A stretch of DNA of 64,000 nucleotides from contig JBCBEX010000005.1 of assembly GCA_038528235.1 (NCBI GenBank), positions 1 through 64,000 of the forward strand. Reading direction: 5' to 3'. The stretch is from JBCBEX01 sp038528235. Its GTDB lineage: Bacteria; Bacteroidota; Rhodothermia; Rhodothermales; Rubricoccaceae. Below, piece after piece: positions 16,785 to 26,321 of this stretch (position 1 is the first letter of the stretch; every line of letters begins with the position of its first letter). A model generated the notes under the pieces. It worked only from the letters and a program-made list of their open reading frames with translations. It made no database searches and was not told where the DNA came from. A program made the translations under genes and the position numbers.

Positions 16785-19649
16785 TTACAGCACCGTAACC
16801 CGCGTGTGCACGATGTCGGTGTCGCTCTGCGCCCGCACCGTGTAGGTCCCCGGCGACAGACCGCGTACGTCGAGCGTCGCTTCGCCTGGCATGGCCATCG
16901 CCGTTCGCACGCGGCGGCCCAGCACGTCGAGCACGTCGATGCGGAGCGGGGCCGTGCTGGGCGCGTCGAGGCGCAGGTGGAGCACGTCGCGCGTGGGGTT
17001 GGGGTAGACCTCAGCAATGCGGAGCGCAGGGGCAGTCGGCACGGGCGCGTCGGTGCTCACTCGTACCCCCTCGACCTCGACGAACCGGGCCTGGGCGGCG
17101 CGCTCGGCGTCGTGGCTCACCACCGCCACCCCGAGGTAGACGACCGCGTCCGCCTCGATCTGCGCGGTCGCACACGGCCGTAGCGGCTTCTCCCCTGCCG
17201 CCACAAGCATCCGCACCGTCGAGCCGACACGTTCGAGTGCGAGACGGTCGGGCGTCGCGACCCCATCGCACGCAAGCACGCGGCCCGCATCTCCTTCGGT
17301 CGGGCGCACGCGGAGGCTCGGCGTGCCGTCGGTGCCGATCCGGGCGAACGCCAGCGCGTCGCGACCTCGCAGTCCGGCCCGCAGCATCACGCCTGCGACA
17401 GCGCCCAACGGCCCGGTGAGCGCGTCGAGCTTTGCCTCGAAGACCCCGTCGCCGTCGAGGCGCTGGTAGGCGAAGCGCGCATAGTCACGGGGGCTATCGG
17501 GGGCGAGACCAGTGCCGGTGAGCGTGAGCGTGCCGTCCTGCCAGTCGGCGTCGCCGGGGGTGCGGGTGCCGAGGTCGCGCGTGTGCCAACCCTCGGGTAG
17601 ACCATGCGGCGTCTCGGCGTGCAGGATCACGTCGCGCACGGTGGTGACGCCCACCGGATCGGTGGCGGTGAGGCGGACGCGGTAGCCGACGTAGTCGCCG
17701 GGGATACCGTGGTCGGGAATCGGGAACAGCGCCGACGGCCCCTCGGCTTCGAAGACATCCGGGTGCTCGTGGATGTCGTGCAGCTGGAGCACGTCCCAGC
17801 GGACCGTCACGGCCTCGCCCTCAGGGTCGCGCACGTCGACCTCGAGCCGCACCGCGCCGCCGATGGGCACGGTCGTGCCGTCCTCGGGCCGAAGCTCGAC
17901 CACCAGCGGGGGCGCGGAGCCGACCACCACGTCGAGGAAGTAGCGCGCCGCGGCGCCCTCGGGGTCCGTCACCACGAGCGTGGCGGTGTACGCACCCGGC
18001 TCGGCGTAGGTGTGCGTCGGGGCCACAGCGTCGCTCGTCGTACCGTCGCCGAACGTCCAGACGTAAGTGAGCGCGCCGCCTTCGGGGTCGAACGACGCGC
18101 TGCCGTCGAACGCGACCGTGCGGAAGGCCTCACCAAAGGGCGCGCTCGCGGAGGCCACGGCCACTGGCCTAGCGTTCGTGTCGGCTCCGTCGTAGCCCAG
18201 CCGGTAGACTCGGTTAAAGACGATGTCGATCCAGTGCAGCCACTCGGAAGTCGGGTCGTAGCGCAGCGCCACGATGAAGCCCGCGTCGGTGCCGAAGACC
18301 TCGTGTTCCACCAAGCCCTGCGCGGTCGGGACGGCGGTCCCGATCCAGCGATAGGGATAGTCGGCGTAGAACACGCGCCCGTGGTAGCGCGCTGGGTAGG
18401 CGGTGCCCTCGTAGACCGCGCCCCCGACGAGCGAGCGGCTCTCCAGGCCGGGCAGCGACGAGAGCGCGGGGTCCTGGTGACTCCACCGCGCGGCAGGCTC
18501 GGTGTGGTCGAGCGCGGTGCAGTCGTACCCGGCGGGCGGCGGGGTGCGCTCGTACCAGTCCTGGCGCTCCGGCCCCTCGAAGCACGGCCAGCCGAAGTTC
18601 TCGCCGCCGCGCGCCACGTTGAGTTCCTCCCAGCTGTACCACCCCACGTCGCCGATGTGGAGCGTGCCGGGGTTGCCCGCGGCCGGGTCCACGCTGCCGG
18701 TGGCCGTCTCCACGGCGAAGCGAAACGGGTTGCGCAGGCCGTAGGCCCAGACCTTCGAGGCGGCGTTGGTGCCGTCGCCCGTCCAGAACGGGTTCGAGGG
18801 CAGCCCGACGCCCGTCGCCGGGTCGAGGCGGAGGATCTTGCCCGCGAGGCTGCCGAGGTGCTGCGACCGGTAGGCGCCGAGGTCGTCCGCTGCCCCGAGC
18901 CGCCCGGCCCCGAAGCATTCCGGGTAGAGCCCGCCCGTGTCCGGCTCCTCGTAGGACGCCGCGTCGCCCGTGCCCACGAGGAGCGTGCCGTCCGATCCGA
19001 AGGCGATGGTGCCGATGGTGTGCGAGAGGTAGCACGCCGGGATGCCCGCGGCGAACGTCTCGCCGAGGAGCACGCGGCGCGAGGCCGGGTCGGCGCGGTT
19101 GGGATCGGCGGCGGAGGCGGTGTAGCGCGTCACCCGTCCGAAGGCGTCGAAGCGCTCAGCATCCTCGTCGGCACCCGTACCGCCGTCGGGGTCGACGACG
19201 TAGACGAGGTAGACGTGTCCGTTCTGGGCAAACGCCGGGTCGAGGGCCAGCCCGAGCAGGCCGCGGTCGTGGTGATCGAGCACCTCGGCGCTCAGGTCCA
19301 GGAACGGGACATCCAGCTTGACCCCCCCCTCGACGATGAACACGCGCCCGCCCTTCTCCGCGACGAACAGCCGTCCATCCGGCGCAACCGCCAGGTCGAC
19401 GGGCGTGTCGAAGACGGCCCCCGAGGCCGCGTTCTCGCGGTAGAAGCCAGGCGGCAGGTCGAGGATTGCCTCGCTCGCCTGCACCTCGTCCACCGGCGCG
19501 TTGTCCATCAGTCGTTCGCTCCCCAGGAGCTGACGAACAGGCTGCGCAGCCGCACCTGGGCTCGTCGCGACGAGCACCGCGAGGAACAGCAGAAGACGGC
19601 ACGTGGCGAGTGCCAGAGCGAAGGCGAGACGATGAGGGTGCGTGCGCAT
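16785..19649 (-). CDS. secreted PQQ-type sugar dehydrogenase with PKD domain and T9SS tail
   Basis: 954 residues. A signal peptide (MRTHPHRLAFALALATCRLL onward, ending AAAQP) precedes a six-bladed glucose/sorbosone-dehydrogenase beta-propeller (DTPVDLAVAPDGRLFVAEKGGRV, DHHDRGLLGLALDP, YGLRNPFRFAVE, GDVGWYSWEELN, GENFGWPCFEG). Next come a PKD domain (DPEGGALTYVWTFGDGTTSD), a further beta-sandwich region and a C-terminal type-A T9SS sorting domain (AEVYPNPTRDVLHLRL ... DVLGRRV). It should be exported across the outer membrane and attached or released. The enzyme part would oxidise sugars using PQQ, but related proteins are often of unproven activity. The start at 19649 is preferred because the upstream extension runs into the promoter region of the divergent gene. 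Confidence 0.9.
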   Translation of the reverse strand: MRTHPHRLAFALALATCRLLLFLAVLVATSPGAAAQPVRQLLGSERLMDNAPVDEVQASEAILDLPPGFYRENAASGAVFDTPVDLAVAPDGRLFVAEKGGRVFIVEGGVKLDVPFLDLSAEVLDHHDRGLLGLALDPAFAQNGHVYLVYVVDPDGGTGADEDAERFDAFGRVTRYTASAADPNRADPASRRVLLGETFAAGIPACYLSHTIGTIAFGSDGTLLVGTGDAASYEEPDTGGLYPECFGAGRLGAADDLGAYRSQHLGSLAGKILRLDPATGVGLPSNPFWTGDGTNAASKVWAYGLRNPFRFAVETATGSVDPAAGNPGTLHIGDVGWYSWEELNVARGGENFGWPCFEGPERQDWYERTPPPAGYDCTALDHTEPAARWSHQDPALSSLPGLESRSLVGGAVYEGTAYPARYHGRVFYADYPYRWIGTAVPTAQGLVEHEVFGTDAGFIVALRYDPTSEWLHWIDIVFNRVYRLGYDGADTNARPVAVASASAPFGEAFRTVAFDGSASFDPEGGALTYVWTFGDGTTSDAVAPTHTYAEPGAYTATLVVTDPEGAAARYFLDVVVGSAPPLVVELRPEDGTTVPIGGAVRLEVDVRDPEGEAVTVRWDVLQLHDIHEHPDVFEAEGPSALFPIPDHGIPGDYVGYRVRLTATDPVGVTTVRDVILHAETPHGLPEGWHTRDLGTRTPGDADWQDGTLTLTGTGLAPDSPRDYARFAYQRLDGDGVFEAKLDALTGPLGAVAGVMLRAGLRGRDALAFARIGTDGTPSLRVRPTEGDAGRVLACDGVATPDRLALERVGSTVRMLVAAGEKPLRPCATAQIEADAVVYLGVAVVSHDAERAAQARFVEVEGVRVSTDAPVPTAPALRIAEVYPNPTRDVLHLRLDAPSTAPLRIDVLDVLGRRVRTAMAMPGEATLDVRGLSPGTYTVRAQSDTDIVHTRVTVL

Positions 19650-19653
19650 GCCC

Positions 19654-19661
19654 GCAACATA
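19654..19661 (-). promoter_or_regulatory. candidate -7 box (TATGTTGC)
   Basis: On the minus strand TATGTTGC ends 4 bases before the sugar dehydrogenase ATG, close to the TAnnTTtG consensus. No TTTG was seen at the expected distance. Confidence 0.28.
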
Positions 19662-19818
19662 GCCTCCATCGCGCGGCTTCGGTAGCACACAGGTTGTTTC
19701 TGCGTACCCATCGACGCGGGCATTGAACTCCGTGCCAGCCGAGGCCCACCCGTGCCGTAGCTTCGCCGCTCCAAACCGCTCCTTTCTATCGCCACTGGCT
19801 CCCCAGCCGACCTCTCCC

Positions 19819-20859
19819 GTGCGCGAAGTCACCTTCGTCCGACAGAACGCCGAGGCCTGGCAGGCCCTCGAAACCACGCTCGCCGACGGCGACGCGTCCC
19901 CCGACGCGCTCGCCAAGGCCTACGTGCGCCTCCTCGACGACCTCGCCTACAGCCGCACGTTTTACCCGCGCTCGCCCACGACGCGCTACCTCAACGACCT
20001 CGCCGGGCAGGCTCACGCTCGCCTCCACCGGACCCGCCGCGAGGCACGGAGCCGCGTCGCCCGTTTCTGGCGCGAGGAACTGCCGCGCGTGGTCTACGCC
20101 GAGCGCGCCCCGCTCCTCGCCGCTGCCGCGCTCTTCCTCACGATGGTGGCCATCGGGGTGCTCTCGACGATGAGCGACCCCACCTTCGTGCGCCTGATCC
20201 TTGGCGACTTCTACGTCAACATGACGCTCGCTAACATTGAGGCGGGCGACCCGATGGCCGTCTACAAGGACGCGCATCAGGTGGACATGACGTTCGGGAT
20301 TACGATCAACAACATCCGCGTCTCGTTTCTCGCCTTCGCCGGGGGCATCCTCGCCGGTCTGGGCACGGTCTATATCCTGCTCGTCAACGGGGTGATGGTC
20401 GGTGCCTTCCAGGGGTTTTTCTACCAGCAGAACGCGTTCTACGAGGGCGTCTTTCTGGAGTCCGTGCTGACCATCTGGATCCACGGGACGCTGGAGATCA
20501 GCGCGATCATCCTCGCGGGTGGCGCGGGCTTCGTGATGGCGCGGGGGCTGCTCGCGCCGGGGACCTACCCGCGCGGCGTGGCCTTTCTGCACAGCGCGCG
20601 GCAGGGGCTCAAGCTCATCATCGGGCTGGTGCCCATCTTCATGGCCGCGGGGCTGCTGGAGAGCTTCGTGACGCGCTACACCGAGATGCCGACCGTGCTG
20701 AGCGTGCTCATCATCGGCGCCTCGGCGGCGTTCCTGCTGTGGTACTTCGTCGCGCTCCCGATCCGCTGCCATCGCGAGGACGAGGCGGCACGGCTGCCTG
20801 CAGCGCAGGCCGTGACGGAGGCCATAGCGGAGGCCGTGCCTGCGGTCGCCTCGCCCTGA
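19819..20859 (+). CDS. SpoIIM-like (stage II sporulation protein M family) membrane protein
   Basis: 346 residues from GTG 19819 (VREVTFVRQNAEAWQALE, the family's usual beginning). A soluble helical N-terminus of about 100 residues is followed by several membrane segments from about 105 on (LLAAAALFLTMVAIGVLS; FLAFAGGILAGLGTVYILLVNGVMVGAFQGFF; IWIHGTLEISAIILAGGAGFVMARGLL; two more). The conserved HGTLEISAIILAGGAG lies in the family core. In non-sporulating bacteria this protein sits beside MoxR, DUF58 and DUF4129 genes, exactly as here, and its role is unknown. It is first of a rightward gene series. Confidence 0.87.
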   Translation: MREVTFVRQNAEAWQALETTLADGDASPDALAKAYVRLLDDLAYSRTFYPRSPTTRYLNDLAGQAHARLHRTRREARSRVARFWREELPRVVYAERAPLLAAAALFLTMVAIGVLSTMSDPTFVRLILGDFYVNMTLANIEAGDPMAVYKDAHQVDMTFGITINNIRVSFLAFAGGILAGLGTVYILLVNGVMVGAFQGFFYQQNAFYEGVFLESVLTIWIHGTLEISAIILAGGAGFVMARGLLAPGTYPRGVAFLHSARQGLKLIIGLVPIFMAAGLLESFVTRYTEMPTVLSVLIIGASAAFLLWYFVALPIRCHREDEAARLPAAQAVTEAIAEAVPAVASP

Positions 20860-20893
20860 CCTCTGCTCCTGCTCGACCTTCCCTCTCGATCCC

Positions 20894-21823
20894 ATGAGCG
20901 ACTTCTACGACGACCCAGCGTTCTCCGAGGCGCGCATCCCGTTCCTGAAGCGCCGGCAGGTCGGCGATGCCCTCAGCGACACGTTCGACTTCCTGCGGCA
21001 CAGTGGACGCGAGTACGCCGTGGGCATTATCGTGCTCGTCCTACCGATCGTGGTGCTCAACCTCGTCGTCTCGGTAGTCTCGGGCGCGCAGGCGCAGTCG
21101 ATGGAGATGCTCACAGCGATGCTCAGCGGCGAGCTCGACCCCGAGGCTCTGGGCGCGGGGCCGTCGCTGGGGCTGGTAGCGCTTTCCTCGGCGCTGGGCT
21201 TGGTCGTGTTCGTGCTCATGCAGGCCGCCACCCTGGCGTATCTCCAGCGCTACCGCAACGGCGAGGCCGGGGCGATTCCGCCGGGCGTTCTGTGGGAGGC
21301 GACGAAGCCGCTGCTCCTCCCCGTGGGCGGCGTGATGATCGCGACTACGGCGCTGGTGACCGTCCTCGTCTTCGCCAATATCCTCCCGTGTCTCGGACAG
21401 ATCGCGTTTCTCGGGGGCCTCCTGTTTCTCGGGCCGATCATGTGGATGTGGCCCGTCGCTCGCGTCTTCGACGCCGAAAGTTTAGGCAGCGCCTTCAGAC
21501 GAACCCGAACGCTGATGAAGGGCCACTGGGGTGCCTCGCTGCTGGCCGTGATCCTGATCATGATCGTGGTCTTCGTGCTCGTGACCCTGGTGTCGGTGCC
21601 GGCGATCGTCCTCGCGTTCGCGCTGGGCGACCTGATGGGCAACGTGGTCGCGGTGGTCAGCGGTGCCCTGGGCCTGCTGCTCTACCCGATCTACGGGCTC
21701 CCCATCATCACGGCGACGCTGCACTACTTCAATCTCGTCGAGCGCTCGGAGGCCGTCGACCTGAAGCGCCGCGTGGACGACCTCGACGACCTCGACCCGC
21801 CCGCCGACCCCGAAGGCTGGTGA
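20894..21823 (+). CDS. polytopic membrane protein, GPDPase-membrane-domain-like (paralogue A)
   Basis: 309 residues with a short acidic N-terminus, then VGDALSDTFDFLRHSGREY and about six hydrophobic segments, ending in an acidic tail (KRRVDDLDDLD). The layout resembles proteins with a glycerophosphoryl-diester-phosphodiesterase membrane domain or DUF-type anchors next to SpoIIM genes, but no catalytic domain is present. It shares its N-terminal pattern and the V-D-x-LDDLD tail with the next gene, so the pair arose by duplication. It lies 34 bases after the SpoIIM-like gene. Confidence 0.78.
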   Translation: MSDFYDDPAFSEARIPFLKRRQVGDALSDTFDFLRHSGREYAVGIIVLVLPIVVLNLVVSVVSGAQAQSMEMLTAMLSGELDPEALGAGPSLGLVALSSALGLVVFVLMQAATLAYLQRYRNGEAGAIPPGVLWEATKPLLLPVGGVMIATTALVTVLVFANILPCLGQIAFLGGLLFLGPIMWMWPVARVFDAESLGSAFRRTRTLMKGHWGASLLAVILIMIVVFVLVTLVSVPAIVLAFALGDLMGNVVAVVSGALGLLLYPIYGLPIITATLHYFNLVERSEAVDLKRRVDDLDDLDPPADPEGW

Positions 21824-21923
21824 ACCGCCGAGCGCTCTGCTCACCCGGCGTTGCGCTCTTTCAGACGGGGCCTATCGGTCTGGCTGCCTCGACATCCCTC
21901 CTACCCATACCCGCTCGCCTCCT

Positions 21924-22865
21924 ATGAACGACGCCTATCGCAGCAACGACGCGTTCCGTGACGACCCGTTCGACGACGCCGCGTTCGATGAGTTCGACGG
22001 GCTCCGCTTCTTCGCGCCCCGCACGGCCACCCAGGTCATCGGCGACGCCATCGAGTTCGTCCGCGCCAACCTCCGCGACTTGCTCGAAGGGATTAGCGGC
22101 TTCGTCGGCCCGGCGTTCGCGGCGTCGCTGCTGGCGGGCACAGCCGCGCTCTGGCTGCTGGTCGGCGACGTCAGCATCGGCCTCGGTGTGACGCTCGCCG
22201 TGCTGAGTGCAATCGGCCTAGCCGTCACCCTGCTGCTCTTCAACGCGGCGTGCTATGCCTACCTGTGGCTCTACCACGAGGAGGGCCCTGGCATGGTGAC
22301 GCCCAGCTTGCTCCGCGCGGAAACCGGGCACCTGTTCTGGCCGCTCTTTGGGCTGGCCGTCCTGATCGCGCTGCTTTCGGGCGCTGCGCAACTGATCACG
22401 CTTGTTCCTCTCCTGGGCATCCTGGTCTACCTCGTTCTCTACGTCGCTTTTCTGCCCGTGCTCCTTCTCCCCCCTGCGATCTATACGCTGCGCGGGGCCG
22501 AGCTCGTGGAATCGATCGTACGCGCCTACGAGTTGGTGAAGCTACGCTGGGGCCAGGCCTTCCTTACCACGCTGCTGCTCTACCTGCTCTTGATGGTCGG
22601 CTTCTTCGTCGCCTCCTTCGTGCCGGGGTTCGTCGGCGGGCTGGTGGTGGCGTCGCTGGGCCTGAGCGGCCTCGTCGGCGCGCTTGCGTTCGTGCCGATG
22701 GCGCTCACCATGCTCGTGCTCGCCGTCGTCGGCATCTTCTTCTGGAACGCAGGTGCCGCGCTACTCTACGGCTCGCTGGTCGAGCAGGCCGAGGGCGTCA
22801 CGCTGAGCGCCCGCGTGGACGCACTGGACGACCTCGACGCCCCCAACGCGCCACCGTCCTGGTAG
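21924..22865 (+). CDS. polytopic membrane protein (paralogue B)
   Basis: 313 residues: acidic N-terminus, then TATQVIGDAIEFVRANLRDLLEGI, six or so membrane segments and the tail ARVDALDDLDAPN. It is a diverged paralogue of the preceding protein. A complex of the two with the SpoIIM-like protein is an inference from gene order. The 100-base gap before it could hold its own promoter. Confidence 0.78.
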   Translation: MNDAYRSNDAFRDDPFDDAAFDEFDGLRFFAPRTATQVIGDAIEFVRANLRDLLEGISGFVGPAFAASLLAGTAALWLLVGDVSIGLGVTLAVLSAIGLAVTLLLFNAACYAYLWLYHEEGPGMVTPSLLRAETGHLFWPLFGLAVLIALLSGAAQLITLVPLLGILVYLVLYVAFLPVLLLPPAIYTLRGAELVESIVRAYELVKLRWGQAFLTTLLLYLLLMVGFFVASFVPGFVGGLVVASLGLSGLVGALAFVPMALTMLVLAVVGIFFWNAGAALLYGSLVEQAEGVTLSARVDALDDLDAPNAPPSW

Positions 22866-22945
22866 CCTCGTGCCGATGACCGACGCGACCCACTGGGGAC
22901 CTAGCGAGGGGCGAGACGCGCCCGCGTTCGCGCTGCAGCGGAGTG

Positions 22946-22954
22946 TAGCTTCCG
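22946..22954 (+). promoter_or_regulatory. candidate -7 box (TAGCTTCCG)
   Basis: TAGCTTCCG ends 5 bases before ATG 22960. It is similar to the -7 consensus, but no TTTG lies at the right distance, so this is weak. Confidence 0.22.
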
Positions 22955-22959
22955 GCGTC

Positions 22960-23871
22960 ATGCCTCGCCTGTCCCCTCTCTTTTTGCTCCGGCTCAGCGT
23001 CCTCGCGCTGGTGTTCGCCACGGCTGCGCCAGCGCTGGCGCAGACGAAACCGACGGAGACGGCCACGTCGGAACGCTCCGAAAAGATCGAGCGGGCGGCG
23101 GCCCTTGGCGACAAACGGTCGGTGTCGGTGGCCGATCTACCACGTGACTCGTCGGCCCTCGCGCCGCGGGCGGTGGCGACGCCCGTGCTCGAGGGCTTCC
23201 GTGCCGACCCTGACTTTGCCTACGACCGCGTCGTGACGCAGCAGCCGTCGCTGTGGGACCGGCTGATGCAGTGGCTCAACGACCGCTTCTTCCGCCCGGC
23301 GGGCGAGTCGGTGTCCCCGGACGTGCAGCGGTGGATCATCTACGGCATCGCCATCGCCGCGCTCGTGTTCGCCTTCCTAAAGCTGCTCGGGGCTGACTTC
23401 GGCGGCGTCTTCCAGCGCCGCGAGCGCGCCGTCGCCACCGTCGAGGCGCTCGATGACCTGACGGCGCTCGACGAGGTAAACCTCGGCGCGCTGCTCACCG
23501 ACGCCGAGCGTACCGAGGCATGGCCGCTTGCCGTGCGCCTCCGCTACCTCCGGCTCCTCCAAGCGCTGGCCGAGCGCGACCTCATCGTGTGGACGCCCGC
23601 CACCACGAACCGCGCCTACGCGCTCGCGCTCGAAGGCGGCCCCCGCGCCGACCTCGTCCCGGCCTTCCGCGACCTCACGCGCCTCTTCGAGGCCGCCTGG
23701 TATGGCGACTTCGACGTGGACGCTGCGCTCTACGCCGAGGTCCGCCGCCGCTTCGCCGTGTCGATGGAAGACATCGCACAGACTGCGCTCATCACTGTCT
23801 CGCCTGGCAATGCAGCCCCCAGCGCCGCCACGACCGACGAGGCGTCCACCCAGCCAGAACGCCGCTCATGA
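22960..23871 (+). CDS. DUF4129-domain protein with signal peptide and one membrane helix
   Basis: 303 residues: a signal peptide (MPRLSPLFLLRLSVLALVFA, cleavage after ALAQ), a periplasmic stretch of about 100 residues, a membrane helix (WIIYGIAIAALVFAFLKLLG) and a cytosolic C-terminal DUF4129 domain (LRYLRLLQALAERDLIVWTPATTNRAYALAL). DUF4129 is typical of MoxR/transglutaminase-type envelope clusters and has no known activity. Its stop overlaps the next start (ATGA, 23868-23871), so translation of the two is coupled. An in-frame start at 22870 would hide the signal peptide. Confidence 0.85.
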   Translation: MPRLSPLFLLRLSVLALVFATAAPALAQTKPTETATSERSEKIERAAALGDKRSVSVADLPRDSSALAPRAVATPVLEGFRADPDFAYDRVVTQQPSLWDRLMQWLNDRFFRPAGESVSPDVQRWIIYGIAIAALVFAFLKLLGADFGGVFQRRERAVATVEALDDLTALDEVNLGALLTDAERTEAWPLAVRLRYLRLLQALAERDLIVWTPATTNRAYALALEGGPRADLVPAFRDLTRLFEAAWYGDFDVDAALYAEVRRRFAVSMEDIAQTALITVSPGNAAPSAATTDEASTQPERRS

Positions 23872-25142
23872 GCCGCCGGGGCATCATCGCGGTCATCGCG
23901 GCGCTCTTCGTGCTGCTGACGCTCGCCGAGGTCTCGCGCGAGACGCCCATCGACTGGCGCTACAGCTTCCTCCACGACGATACGCGGCCCTACGGGGCGG
24001 CCGTCGCCTGGCGCCTCTTCGACGACTGGTTCTCGGTGGAACGCGTCACGCAGCCGCCCTTCGTCCGCCTCCGCGCACTCGACGCTGAAAACGAAGGCAC
24101 CGAGCAGGCCGACGCGCGCACCTACGTCTTCGTCACCGACACCTTCGTGCCGGACCCCATCGAGACGGCCGAGTTGCTCGACTTCGCCGCGGCGGGCAAC
24201 ACGGTGTTCGTAGCAGCCGAGCGGATACGCGGCACCTTTGCCGACACGCTCGGCGTCGTGACGCGCTTCTCGGGACGCCGCCCCAACGAGACGTTCGACC
24301 CCGAGAGCGACCCCGCCACGCAGCGCTGGCGCTTCGTACGCACCGACACCACGCTGCGCCTAGCGAGCCCCTCGCTCGCCCAGGACCGCCCCGACGCCGA
24401 TGGGAGCCGCTTCTACCTCGACGCTCAGGTGCCCGTGTGGCGCTTCAGCGAGCTCGACCACGGCGGCGCGACGGTCCTCGGCACGACGGCGGACGACTGG
24501 GCCAACTTCGCCCGGCTCCCCGTCGGCGACGGGCAGATCCTGCTGCTCACCACGCCGACGGTGTTCGCCAACGTGGTGCTGCTCGCCGACGACCCTGACC
24601 GCGACGGCACTGGCGAGGCGGGGGACTACCTCGCCGCGGCGATGGCCTACCTCCCCGACCAGCCGGTGCTCTGGGACAGCTACTACAAGCCCGGTCGCGA
24701 CCTCGACACGTCGCCGCTGCGCTACGTCTTCGCGACGCCGGCGCTGCGCTGGGCCTACGTCCTCGCCCTCGTGACGGTGCTGCTGTTCTTCCTGCTCCGG
24801 GCGCGGCGCTGGCAACGCCCCGTCCCCGTCGTCACGCCGCCCCCCAACGCGATGGCGAGCTTTGTGGAGAGCGTGGGTCGGCTCCACCACACGCGCGGCG
24901 ACACGCGAGCCCTGGCCGCCACGCAACGGCGCGTCCTCCTCGACCGCCTCCGCCGCCGCACCCACCTCGACGGCCTCGACCTCTCCGACGAGAGCGCCGC
25001 GCAGGTCGCCGTCCGACTCGGGCAGGACGAGGACGAGGTCGTCGCCCTCTTTGCGCGCCTCCGCCGCGCTGAGTCTCGCGCGGTGTCCGACGACGACCTG
25101 CTCGAACTCGACCGGCGGCTGCACGCGCTGATGCAGGCCTAG
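23868..25142 (+). CDS. DUF4350-domain membrane protein
   Basis: 424 residues: an N-terminal membrane helix (IIAVIAALFVLLTLAEV), a periplasmic DUF4350 domain of the GATase-like fold (TRPYGAAVAWRLFDDWF; YVFVTDTFVPDPIETAELLDFAAAGNTVFVA), a second helix near 300 (WAYVLALVTVLLFFLLRARR) and a helical cytosolic tail (GRLHHTRGDTRALAATQRRVLLDRLRRR). It is translationally coupled to the DUF4129 gene. In related genomes this pair is followed directly by moxR; here a divergent T9SS gene lies in between. Confidence 0.85.
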   Translation: MSRRGIIAVIAALFVLLTLAEVSRETPIDWRYSFLHDDTRPYGAAVAWRLFDDWFSVERVTQPPFVRLRALDAENEGTEQADARTYVFVTDTFVPDPIETAELLDFAAAGNTVFVAAERIRGTFADTLGVVTRFSGRRPNETFDPESDPATQRWRFVRTDTTLRLASPSLAQDRPDADGSRFYLDAQVPVWRFSELDHGGATVLGTTADDWANFARLPVGDGQILLLTTPTVFANVVLLADDPDRDGTGEAGDYLAAAMAYLPDQPVLWDSYYKPGRDLDTSPLRYVFATPALRWAYVLALVTVLLFFLLRARRWQRPVPVVTPPPNAMASFVESVGRLHHTRGDTRALAATQRRVLLDRLRRRTHLDGLDLSDESAAQVAVRLGQDEDEVVALFARLRRAESRAVSDDDLLELDRRLHALMQA

Positions 25143-25206
25143 CTAAGCGCGCAGCCTCCACGGCAGACTGGAGCGACGAACACCACCACATGCCGTCGCC
25201 CCAGCC

Positions 25207-25226
25207 CGCGCGGAGTGTGCCGCGCG
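25207..25226. terminator. short hairpin between convergent genes
   Basis: A 7-bp G+C stem (25207-25213 with 25220-25226) and 6-base loop lie between the DUF4350 gene and the convergent T9SS gene. There is no T-run. Confidence 0.35.
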
Positions 25227-25244
25227 CTAGATGCGCGGACCGAT

Positions 25245-26321
25245 TTAGCGCTGGAGCGACAGTCGCCGGCTCACGGTCTGGCCGTCCGCGCGGAGCACCG
25301 CCACGTAGACCCCATTCGCCAGCGCCGTGTCCGGCGTCCACGCGAACGACTGCGTGCCTGCTTCGAGCCGCTCGCCTGCCAGCGTGGCAACGCGGCGGCC
25401 CAGCCTATCGTAGATCACGAACGTTGCCTCGGTGGCGCGCGGCATCGTCACGGCAAGGCGCGTCGTCGTGGAAAACGGGTTCGGGTAGGCGGCGTCGAGG
25501 CGGAGGATTGGGCTGGTGGGTGTGTCCTCGGCGGAGGCCTCCACCGTCGCGATGCTGTACGACGCCGAGCCGTTGGTCACGTCGAGAACCGCGGTGACCC
25601 CGTCGGCGGTGACGAGTTCGACGGTCTCCGTGACAAAGTCGCTCCCGAAGAAGCTTACGGTCGTCGTGCGCGAGAGGCGCAGGCAGGCGAACGAGCCGTC
25701 GGGCGTGACGACCGTGCCCCACCCGTCGACCGCCACCTCGGTCTTGACATCGGACTCGGACTCCGTCGGCAGGCCGGGGATCTGCGTGCGTTGCGTCGTC
25801 GAGTCTGCCCACGCTGCGCCGAACGTGATCGGGTAGACGGCGTCGAGCAGCGGCGGCGTGTTACGGACGACGGTCGTGTCCGGCGTCCCGTCGAGGTTGG
25901 CATCGCCGACCGAGGGCGAGCCGGTCGTGGAGAGCGAGTCGTTCGAGAGCGCGCGGTAGCTGTAGGTCGTCGTCACCTGGTCGGCCACGCGGAATTCCGA
26001 GCGCACGACGTAGTCCGACGTGCGGATCGGCTCGACGTCGGCGGCCGGGAGGTCGCCCGAGAACGGGAGGTAGTCGAGGTTGATCGTCGTCGCCTGCGGG
26101 CCGAAGGGCAGGCCGGAGAGGTCCCACGTCTGGTTCGCCCCATCGATGGCGGCGAGGCCGCTCACGTCGGCCTGGACGAGACGCGTGGCGACGGTGACGG
26201 TCCGGCCGATGCGGTCGGTTTCGAGCGACGAGGGCAGCGTGATCTGAGCGCGGAGCGGCAGCGCGCCGACAACGCACAGGGCGAGCAGGACGCCGAAGGT
26301 GCGAACAGTGGCAAGGGGCAT
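25245..26321 (-). CDS. T9SS-exported protein of unknown function
   Basis: 358 residues with a signal peptide (TFGVLLALCVVGALPLRAQ), a beta-rich middle and a C-terminal type-A sorting domain (LDAAYPNPFSTTTRLAVTMP ... YDRLGRRVATLAGERLEAG). The middle (NQTWDLSGLPFGPQATTINLDY; WADSTTQRTQIPG; FACLRLSRTTTVSFFGSDF) is like many secreted Bacteroidota proteins without known activity. It lies divergent from moxR, splitting the MoxR cluster. ATG 26321 is chosen because it begins the signal peptide. Confidence 0.82.
   Translation of the reverse strand: MPLATVRTFGVLLALCVVGALPLRAQITLPSSLETDRIGRTVTVATRLVQADVSGLAAIDGANQTWDLSGLPFGPQATTINLDYLPFSGDLPAADVEPIRTSDYVVRSEFRVADQVTTTYSYRALSNDSLSTTGSPSVGDANLDGTPDTTVVRNTPPLLDAVYPITFGAAWADSTTQRTQIPGLPTESESDVKTEVAVDGWGTVVTPDGSFACLRLSRTTTVSFFGSDFVTETVELVTADGVTAVLDVTNGSASYSIATVEASAEDTPTSPILRLDAAYPNPFSTTTRLAVTMPRATEATFVIYDRLGRRVATLAGERLEAGTQSFAWTPDTALANGVYVAVLRADGQTVSRRLSLQR

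Noticed and set aside
17604..19685. Long plus-strand frame opposite the sugar dehydrogenase gene
   Set aside because: Same shadow effect; the minus strand carries signal peptide, propeller, PKD and sorting domains.
19650..19916. N-terminal extension of the sugar dehydrogenase frame
   Set aside because: It would bury the signal peptide at residue 90 and overlap the start of the divergent SpoIIM-like gene.
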